Positions 24,441 to 31,000 of a stretch of DNA of 31,000 nt are shown here, piece by piece. Source of the DNA: Mesostigma viride (taxonomy: Eukaryota; Streptophyta; Mesostigmatophyceae; Mesostigmatales; Mesostigmataceae); assembly GCA_009746045.1 (NCBI GenBank), contig RPFO01001790.1, positions 64,001 to 95,000 of the forward strand. Direction: 5' to 3'. Every line of letters starts with the position of its first letter. Positions within the stretch are counted from its first letter, which is position 1. A model generated the notes under the pieces. That model was not told the origin of the DNA, made no database searches, and was given only the letters and a program-made list of their open reading frames with translations. The position numbers were made by a program, and so were the translations under genes.

Positions 24441-24457
24441 CACCTGCCCGCAAAAGT

Positions 24458-24490
24458 CTGAACATGTTCAGCGTTTCAGCACCCGTTCAG
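24458..24490. promoter_or_regulatory. GTTCAG palindrome of L2a end
   Basis: A perfect 14-bp palindrome CTGAACATGTTCAG (24458-24471), followed by TTTCAG and CCGTTCAGG. The flanks are unlike those of L1, so the motif itself is what is shared between the unit families. The L2b copy is at 29324-29356. Confidence 0.45.
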
Positions 24491-24682
24491 GAAACTCGAG
24501 AATCGATCTCCAAGGTTTGGGGATTTTCTTTGTACTACGCCGATTGGCCATCTCGCTACGGTCCTGTACGTCGTCCGCTCCCGCGCTAGGGGGCGCGGGG
24601 GACGGCCCCACCTTCGGCCTACGGCCTCGGCCAAAGTTTTCGGGCTTCATAAATCGTAGTTACATTAGGGGACAAGAAAAAA

Positions 24683-24718
24683 GTGGGGGAGGGGGGGCTA
24701 TCGCCCCCCCTCCCCGAC
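24683..24718. other. Terminal hairpin H2 of L2b
   Basis: Identical to the hairpin at 20171-20206, again after GACAAG and six A. Confidence 0.75.
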
Positions 24719-24920
24719 TTGAGAGGACGTGACTCGCCGCTAGCGGCCCAGAGGCCGATAGTCGACCTTCTGGGCGCCAACCGCACCGGCCCGCGCGACG
24801 CGCCAAGACCCTTCCACGGAGGACGCGCGAGCGGACGATTCCGACCGGGACGAACCGCCTCCGTGCGCCACTCGCAACGGACCCTTCCCCGTGAACACCG
24901 TGAAAGCTCTCCGAGCGTGA

Positions 24921-25626
24921 GATACTTGGAAATTTCGTCACGTTCGTATCGAAATTAAAAATTCTGACAAATTTTCAGCTCGGACTGAACCACAATGAAA
25001 TAATTCTGACAAATTTTATCCTGAACTATTTCGCATCATAACATGACTCCGTTGGGAGATCATCATGTAGCACTGGCTAACATATTCCCTTGCTGGATGG
25101 ATGGAGGTAGGTGAAGAATTAAACCTTTTTGAATGACCTTATTTGTCTAATTGTAATTGCCTAGCACAGTCTACCTAGAGGAGGGCCCTGATTGGCACAA
25201 TTGTGGCCATGTACGTAATTATGCTACATGTCTGTCGTACATGATCTCCCAACTAGTCATGTTATAATTTAATTTCATTTTAATGCTAGCATGTCTTGTT
25301 GCATGCCCTCAAAGCTAAAATTGTTTATCACATGCAGAGAGAGCCCGCACAATGAATTTCAGCGTACCATTCATTAATTAATTATACCATGCGATATACT
25401 TTACAGATATTTCGCTGTCAAATACTTCGAAATTTGGGTACTGCTTTTTGCAAGCCAGCCATAAGGACCAAACACTCCCATGCAAACTCCCATTTTCATC
25501 ATTAATTAATATTCATTGAGTGGCAATCCTTTCATTCCTTTGTTCACACATGCACCATCCGTCATTCCCATTATTAAATTGAAAAAATTAAAACATAGCA
25601 TGACTCCGTGGTGCCCACTATGACTT
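24921..25626. other. AT-rich block B' of L2b
   Basis: Shorter relative of 20411-21297. The second GATACTTGG segment is absent, the 16-bp palindrome is broken (CTGACAAATTTTCAG), and the inverted-repeat element has its internal deletion. It has a short extra stretch near 25410-25425 not present in L2a. No gene is recognised. Confidence 0.5.
25038..25265. mobile_element. MITE-like inverted-repeat element, L2b copy with internal deletion
   Basis: Same arms as the L2a copy (left 25038-25072, right ending at 25265). A 120-bp internal segment is missing between two ATTGT direct repeats that are now single (25200-25204). The right arm also differs by a small TCTG insertion. Confidence 0.5.
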
Positions 25627-27935
25627 CATGGGGGGGGCTGGCATGCTTGCGTGGGTGTGGGGGGCCTCGCATGCGTGCGTGGGTGTGGGGGGGGCTCGCA
25701 TGCGTGCGTGGGTGTGGGGGGGAGTGGCATGCATGCGTGGGTGTGGTGGGGGGCTGCCATGCATGCGTGTGGTTAGGGGGGGGCTGGCACGCGTGTGTGG
25801 GTTCGTGGGGTGGCTGCCATGCGTGCGTGGGTGTGTGGGGTGGCTGGCATGCGTACGTGGGTGTGGGGGGTGGCTGGCATGCATAAGTGGGTTTGTGATG
25901 GGCTGGCATGCGTGCGTGGGTTGGTGGGGTGGCAGGCATGCATGCGTGCATGTGGGGGGTCGCTGGCATGCATGCGTGGGTTTGTGGGGTAGCTGGCATG
26001 CAGGCGTGGGTGTGGGAGGGGTTGGCATGCATGCGTGGGTGTGGGGGGTGGCTCGCATGCGTGCGTGGGTGTGGGGGGGAGTGGCATGCATGCGTGGGTG
26101 TGGTGGGGGGCTGCCATGCATGCGTGGGGTTAGGGGGGGCTGGCACGCGTGTGTGGGTTCGTGGGGTGGCTGCCATGCGTGCGTGGGTGTGTGGGGGGGC
26201 TCGCATGCGTGCGTGGGTGTGGGGGGGGCTCGCATGCGTGCGTGGGTGTGGGGGGGAGTGGCATGCATGCGTGGGTGTGGTGGGGGGCTGCCATGCATGC
26301 GTGGGGTTAGGGGGGGGCTGGCACGCGTGTGTGGGTTGGTGGGGTGGCTGCCATGCGTGCGTGGGTGTGTGGGGTGGCTGGCATGCGTACGTGGGTGTGG
26401 GGGGTGGCTGGCATGCATAAGTGGGTTTGTGATGGGCTGGCATGCGTGCGTGGGTTGGTGGGGTGGCAGGCATGCATGCGTGCATGTGGGGGGTCGCTGG
26501 CATGCATGCGTGGGTTTGTGGGGTAGCTGGCATGCAGGCGTGGGTGTGGGAGGGGTTGGCATGCATGCGTGGGTGTGGGGGGTGGCTGGCATGCTTGCCT
26601 GCATGTGGGGTGGGGCTGGCATGCTTGCGTGGGTGTGGGGGGGCCTCGCATGCGTGCGTGGGTGTGGGGGGGGCTCGCATGCGTGCGTGGGTGTGGGGGG
26701 GAGTGGCATGCATGCGTGGGTGTGGTGGGGGGCTGCCATGCATGCGTGGGGTTAGGGGGGGCTGGCACGCGTGTGTGGGTTGGTGGGGTGGCTGCCATGC
26801 GTGCGTGGGTGTGTGGGGTGGCTGGCATGCGTACGTGGGTGTGGGGGGTGGCTGGCATGCATAAGTGGGTTTGTGATGGGCTGGCATGCGTGCGTGGGTT
26901 GGTGGGGTGGCTGGCATGCATGCGTGCATGTGGGGGGTCGCTGGCATGCATGCGTGGGTTTGTGGGGTAGCTGGCATGCGGGCGTGGGTGTGGGAGGGGC
27001 TGGCATGCATGCGTGGGTGTGGGGGGTGGCTGGCATGCATGCCTGCATGTGGGGTGGGGCTGGCATGCGTGCGTGGGTGTGGGGGGGGCTCGCATGCGTG
27101 CGTGGGTGTGGGGGGGGCTCGCATGCGTGCGTGGGTGTGGGGGGGAGTGGCATGCATGCGTGGGTGTGGTGGGGGGCTGCCATGCATGCGTGGGGTTAGG
27201 GGGGGGCTGGCACGCGTGTGTGGGTTGGTGGGGTGGCTGCCATGCGTGCGTGGGTGTGTGGGGTGGCTGGCATGCGTACGTGGGTGTGGGGGGTGGCTGG
27301 CATGCATAAGTGGGTTTGTGATGGGCTGGCATGCGTGCGTGGGTTGGTGGGGTGGCTGGCATGCATGCGTGCATGTGGGGGGTCGCTGGCATGCATGCGT
27401 GGGTTTGTGGGGTAGCTGGCATGCGGGCGTGGGTGTGGGAGGGGCTGGCATGCATGCGTGGGTGTGGGGGGTGGCTGGCATGCATGCCTGCATGTGGGGT
27501 AGGGCTGGCATGCGTGCGTGGGTGTGGGGGGGGCTGCCATGCGTGTGTCGGGGGGCTGGCATGCGTGGGTGGTTGGCGGGGGGAGTGGCATGCATGCGTG
27601 GGTGTGGTGGGGAGCTGCCATGCATGCGTGGTTTTAAGGGGGGGCTGGCACGCGTGCGTGGGTTCGTGGGGTGGCTGCCATGCGTGCGTGGGGGTGGGGG
27701 GTGGCTGGCATGCGTAAGTGGCTGTGGGGGTTGCTGGAATGCATAAGTGGGTTGTGGGGTGGCTGGCATGCGTGCGTGGGTGTGGGGGTGGCTGGCATGC
27801 GTGCGTGGATTGGTGGGGTGGCTGGCATGCATGCGGGCATGTGGGGGGTGGCTGGAATCCATGCGTGGGTTTGTGGGGTATAGCTAACATGTGTGCGTGG
27901 GTGTGGGAGGGGCTGGCATGCATGCGTTGGTTGAC
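25627..27935 (+). repeat. G-rich minisatellite of L2b, expanded and rearranged
   Basis: Same repeat as in L2a but about 537 bp (roughly 18 monomers) longer. CACGCGTG marks occur at 25788, 26144, 26322, 26766, 27211 and 27649, giving periods of 356, 178, 444, 445 and 438 bp. The first two intervals are shortened by about 3 and 9 monomers. The long minus-strand frame across it (762 codons) is a by-product of the ~30-bp period. Confidence 0.92.
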
Positions 27936-29306
27936 ATGCCATGGATGAAAAACGCCAAGAAGAGTATATGGCCCCGCTGCCACCAAAAATCACCTGGTTG
28001 ATCAACCAAGGGGATAGCCTGCACAGTGAGACACAAACACAGCAGACCCAGCAAAGCAAAATTCAGGTTGTAAGCGAGTGGAGATTACTTTTGACATGCT
28101 TGATGAAGAAATATATAACACACCTTCTATTGTCACACCTTCTATAAACAAATGGTTGATTGATCACCTTATACACCACGTAAACATGCTACCAGACGCG
28201 CTCTTCAGTCCAGTCAAAATCCACGTGCAAAGCAAGTCAGCTTACGCAGAAAGCACCATGAATGTCAGCCAGTACAGCAGTAAATGACGCCCCAAACCCG
28301 TGACCAGGCAAGCATCCAGAGGGGCTTTCACCGCCCAGTATATTCCAGAAAAAAGCATCACAGATCCTTGGGCAACGGACGTTCACACAGGACATGCGAA
28401 GGACCATGAAGATGGCGTCCTGCACGGCTAAGAAAATAAAACGCAGACCCTTGCTACGCTATGTCTTTGCTGCGACTAGGTGGATTCGGCGAAATGGAAA
28501 GAACGCAACCATGAAAATGCATCAGAAAGAGAGCAGGTACTACCCCGGTCATCGAAACAAACGCCTCACCATCGGCATCGCCGGTTACGTCCCGTGGCAA
28601 AAAATCCAGCGTTCTTTCCAATATGATGTGGCGACAGCAGAAGCTCGTTGGCCACACCCCAAGCCTTCCACGAACAGCAAACTGATTTCACTAGGCACCC
28701 AATACGTAAAGCAGTTAAGCATGATACTACAATACCTAAATCTACAACGACATTCCATTTCCAGGTCGCCATAGCGACACGGACCTCTCCCACGCAGGTA
28801 TCACTCCGTTGACGCACCTCCAGCTCAGAAAATTTCGCACTTGCTCTTCAAACATAAAATTTTGACGTATAAAACCATGGCTGCGCATTCCCCATCCCAA
28901 TTTTCTAGCCTACGTTGCCTGCCATCGCCAGCCAGCACAAGGAAAATTGCTCGCGCAGCACGTCACTTTGTTTTTCGCCCCGAGCATGCCGCACGCTTTG
29001 CCAATAATTCCCAGTTCCCACTGCTATTTCGCCCCACCCTGACTGAACGCCAGTTCGGCTCTGAACCTTCCAACCGTCCTGCAAATTTGATCCATGCGTT
29101 CAGAAAATCGCATTCCATTCACGTTGTGGCCGTTATTCGAGCGCGTTATTCGAAACGGCGTGCACCGGTTGGTCCCCGTCCAAAGTGGTGCAACGGGAAA
29201 CTGTGAAAAGTTTTAGTACAGATATCGGTTCGCCAGTAGCTTGTTTGACGCTTAAAAAAGTCAACGTGCCGTAATTCCTGAGGCCGCGCGGATTGGCGAG
29301 ACGCCC
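27936..29306. other. Block D' of L2b
   Basis: Appears identical to block D' of L2a by eye, at an offset of 4866. Open frames 28394-28774 and 28841-29206 are exact copies, so they carry no information about selection. Confidence 0.5.
28771..28946 (+). promoter_or_regulatory. Conserved TATA-box segment, L2b
   Basis: TATAAAAC at 28868-28875, a copy of the L2a segment. Confidence 0.33.
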
Positions 29307-29323
29307 CACCTGCCCGCAAAAGT

Positions 29324-29356
29324 CTGAACATGTTCAGCGTTTCAGCACCCGTTCAG
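29324..29356. promoter_or_regulatory. GTTCAG palindrome of L2b end
   Basis: Identical to the L2a site, with the perfect palindrome at 29324-29337. Confidence 0.45.
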
Positions 29357-29536
29357 GAAACTCGAGAATCGATCTCCAAGGTTTGGGGATTTTCTTTGTA
29401 CTACGCCGATTGGCCATCTCGCTACGGTCCTGTACGTCGTCCGCTCCCGCGCTAGGGGGCGCGGGGGACGGCCCCACCTTCGGCCTACGGCCTCGGCCAA
29501 AGTTTTCGGGCTTCATAAATCGTAGTTACATTAGGG

Positions 29537-30273
29537 GACAAGATCGGGGGCTCCGCCCCCGAACCCCCGCTACTTGGCAGATTCTGTGCCTCAACGGCTT
29601 TTTGTGCCTCAACGGCGAGTACCAGCACAGCCGTACACTCCCGCTTACACAGCCCGCCCACTAGCAAGACAGCCGAACCTGTACGGCCGGCCACAGCCTG
29701 TGATTCCATGGATTACGCCACGATTCCATGCAAACTCATGGTGCCGGACGGGTTGCTGGCCTATTTTGGGAAGCCGGTGGCTGAACCGAACCGCAACTAA
29801 ACCTGGTATGTCAGCACGTCAGGTCCGTCCGTCAGATTCCTCACTTTTTGCCAGCAACCGCCAAATACCACTTGAATCGGTCCTCTCCTCGCCGTTTTCC
29901 TCGCCAATTTCCCTCGTCCGGCCCAAACGCCTAGGCCAATTTCAAGCTGAACTTGGCACGCATCGTCGTCGATAGCTACGGAGCTTAGAAACTCGGAGTT
30001 CTGGACCGTTACGCGCAGGTAACGGCCGTTTTAGTCTGTTTTACTGACTACTACTGTCGTCACGGGGTATTTGTTTGAGTTCCCGTCTTAGAAGAGTTTG
30101 GGTGCCGGACGCTACGCGGTGACAGGCCGCTAGAAAGCCTACGGACGCGATCTGCTGAAAGATTTTGTGGAAACAAATTGTGCGTTCGGATTTTTGCGCT
30201 ACTAGGGTACGGACAACGTTTGCCGGAAGAGTTTGCGGAACAATTGGCGGACCATAATCGTAGTATAAAGGGC
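29537..30273. mobile_element. X unit (737 bp, unrelated body, third hairpin)
   Basis: It starts GACAAG-AT followed by a 7-3-7 hairpin (29545-29561). It ends ATCGTAGTATAAAGGGCA before the next ACAAG, so its termini match the other units while its body does not. Visible internal structure: TGTGCCTCAACGGC twice (29585-29598 and 29603-29616), GATTCCATG twice (29702-29710, 29722-29730), and a 7-6-7 inverted repeat CCGTTAC/GTAACGG (30006-30025). A plus-strand frame at 29574-29975 (133 codons) starts at a non-ATG codon and resembles nothing I recognise, so I do not call it a gene. Confidence 0.6.
29545..29561. other. Terminal hairpin H3 of X unit
   Basis: Perfect 7-bp stem CGGGGGC / GCCCCCG with loop TCC, 2 nt after GACAAG (29537-29542). 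This is the third sequence-distinct hairpin found at a unit start. Confidence 0.7.
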
Positions 30274-30283
30274 AACAAGTTGG

Positions 30284-30300
30284 GGGCCCCTTCGGGGCCC
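30284..30300. other. Terminal hairpin H1 of S unit 2
   Basis: Same 7-3-7 perfect hairpin as in the L1 units, 4 nt after AACAAG (30274-30279). Confidence 0.7.
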
Positions 30301-30523
30301 AGACTTTTTGGCGCCTGAGCGGGCGATTGGCGCGTACACCCGCGGGGTGCGTCCTCGGGAACGCCGGCGCCACGCGGGGTGCGCAGTGCGAAGGGGCAGT
30401 GGCCGAGGGCGCCGAGGCGGGGGGGCCAGCGGGAGCCCAAAAATTTCGGTTCCGTACGGCCGTTTTTTGTGCGGAGCCCCCTGCTTTTCCCAGATTCGAG
30501 CCGTTTCCTGGCACGCTCCCCGT

Positions 30524-30680
30524 CTGAACACGTTCAGGTCAGTCATCTCGCAAAAATTGGCACGGAAATTGCGTGGGAAGTAGGCCGAACCGAAAATTTA
30601 ACAAAGATTCCGTTCAGAAAGGTGTTCGAACTCAATTTTCGTTCAGTCTGAACACTCGAAATTTCCCGTTCCGTCTGAAC
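30524..30680. promoter_or_regulatory. GTTCAG/CTGAAC motif cluster of S unit 2
   Basis: CTGAAC-AC-GTTCAG (30524-30537), GTTCAG-T-CTGAAC (30641-30653) and GTTCCG-T-CTGAAC (30668-30680), with the usual 27-bp phase. Confidence 0.45.
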
Positions 30681-30993
30681 CCTTAGTAAATCAAGTAGGA
30701 TGTTTTGGAGATTTAGATTCGGCAAACAACATCCCCCCCATCCGTATATGCCCCCCGGCATTTCTCGCGCATTTTGCTGAATTCGGCTTCCGTTCAGAAC
30801 ACCTCAGACTCGATCTTACGCGGGTGTGACGGTGTTCAGGCCGGCGGTTACGGGCCGTAACTCGCGGCTCCGCAGGATTTCAGGCATGGCCCTCGGTCGT
30901 GGGGGTGCGATCAGGCCGTACGGTACGGCGCCCGCGGCGATGTCAGGTTGTTCGGGGTTCTCCTTTGCGCAACACGATCGTAGTTAAGTAGTT

Positions 30994-31000
30994 GACAAGT
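30994..31000. mobile_element. Start of a further unit, cut by window end
   Basis: GACAAGT at the last seven bases repeats the junction sequence, and the T fits the start of an H1-type unit. The array therefore probably continues to the right. Confidence 0.5.

Larger units (their letters stand above)
20159..24670. mobile_element. L2a unit (long unit of second type, 4512 bp)
   Basis: It begins GACAAG, six A, then hairpin H2. Layout: GC block 2 (20159-20410), AT-rich block B' with an inverted-repeat element (20411-21297), G-rich minisatellite (21298-23069), block D' (23070-24440) and a short end (24441-24670) with a perfect CTGAAC-AT-GTTCAG palindrome. It is duplicated in tandem at 24671-29536. 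The two copies match from GACAAG to GACAAG and have unrelated outer flanks. Blocks B' and D' are diverged relatives of L1 blocks B and D. Confidence 0.8.
24671..29536. mobile_element. L2b unit (tandem duplicate of L2a, 4866 bp)
   Basis: This is a direct tandem copy of L2a. GC block 2 is at 24671-24920, block B' at 24921-25626, the minisatellite at 25627-27935, block D' at 27936-29306 and the end at 29307-29536. Offset to L2a is 4512 at the start and 4866 after the minisatellite, because this minisatellite is about 537 bp longer while B' is about 180 bp shorter. From about 23070/27936 onward the two copies appear identical by eye. The match ends at GACAAG (29537-29542). Confidence 0.8.
30274..30993. 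mobile_element. S unit 2 (short unit, 720 bp)
   Basis: Second copy of the short unit. It has H1 (30284-30300), GC block, CTGAAC-AC-GTTCAG (30524-30537), paired palindromes (30641-30653, with a degenerate partner at 30668-30680), and the terminal part ending at GACAAG 30994-30999. Its start junction reads AACAAG, not GACAAG. The distal half is closest to 480-906 and 10873-11299, sharing the degenerate second palindrome. The first half resembles S unit 1. Confidence 0.72.

Noticed and set aside
24640-24676. Telomere repeat (TTAGGGG at 24665 and 29531)
   Set aside because: Single occurrences at unit ends, not a tandem telomeric array.
25574-27862. 762-codon minus-strand frame and similar frames across the minisatellites
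   Set aside because: The ~30-bp monomer lacks stops in several frames on both strands. Frame switches follow G-run length changes, so the frame is a repeat by-product.
29574-29975. 133-codon plus-strand frame in the X unit
   Set aside because: Non-ATG start, begins inside the subterminal direct repeats, no recognisable domain and only one copy.

Overview
This window looks like repeat-dominated eukaryotic nuclear DNA. It holds tetranucleotide and ~30-bp tandem arrays, large near-identical direct duplications, and one small gene fragment bounded by spliceosomal GT/AG signals. I see no complete protein-coding gene, rRNA, tRNA or CRISPR array. The long open frames are by-products of (GGCT)n and ~29.6-bp repeats, which stay open in several frames on both strands. 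The host clade cannot be fixed from the sequence alone.

Nearly all of the window resolves into a head-to-tail array of units. Every unit starts, on the + strand, with (G)ACAAG followed within 2-6 nt by a GC-rich hairpin. Every unit ends with a short tail carrying ATCGTAGT about 20 nt before the next ACAAG. Junctions are at 907, 1636, 6402, 11300, 15399, 20159, 24671, 29537, 30274 and 30994, giving unit lengths of 729, 4766, 4898, 4099, 4760, 4512, 4866, 737 and 720 bp. The breakpoints of the large duplications fall exactly at these junctions.

There are four unit types. S units (907-1635, 30274-30993) carry hairpin H1, a GC-rich block and a GTTCAG/CTGAAC-rich end. L1 units (1636-6401, 6402-11299, 11300-15398, 15399-20158) have the same ends with about 3.4-4.2 kb inserted: block B, a compound array with (GGCT)n tracts (C) and, except in the second, block D. 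The second L1 unit instead carries a ~30-bp minisatellite, 191-bp inverted-repeat units and a captured exon pair. L2 units (20159-24670, 24671-29536) carry hairpin H2, a different GC block, an AT-rich block with an inverted-repeat element, a G-rich minisatellite with a 15-monomer (444 bp) higher-order repeat, a diverged block D' and a related end. Unit X (29537-30273) has a third hairpin and an otherwise unrelated body. Positions 1-906 are the end of another L1b-type unit.

My main interpretation, which is inference, is a tandem array of non-autonomous, possibly Helitron-like (rolling-circle) elements on the minus strand. Read that way each unit begins TC..., ends with a hairpin plus CTTG, and is joined CTTG|TC. 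One unit carries an apparently captured host exon pair in the same orientation. Short-core site-specific recombination or a complex satellite with modular higher-order repeats are the main alternatives. No transposase, Rep/helicase or recombinase is encoded here.
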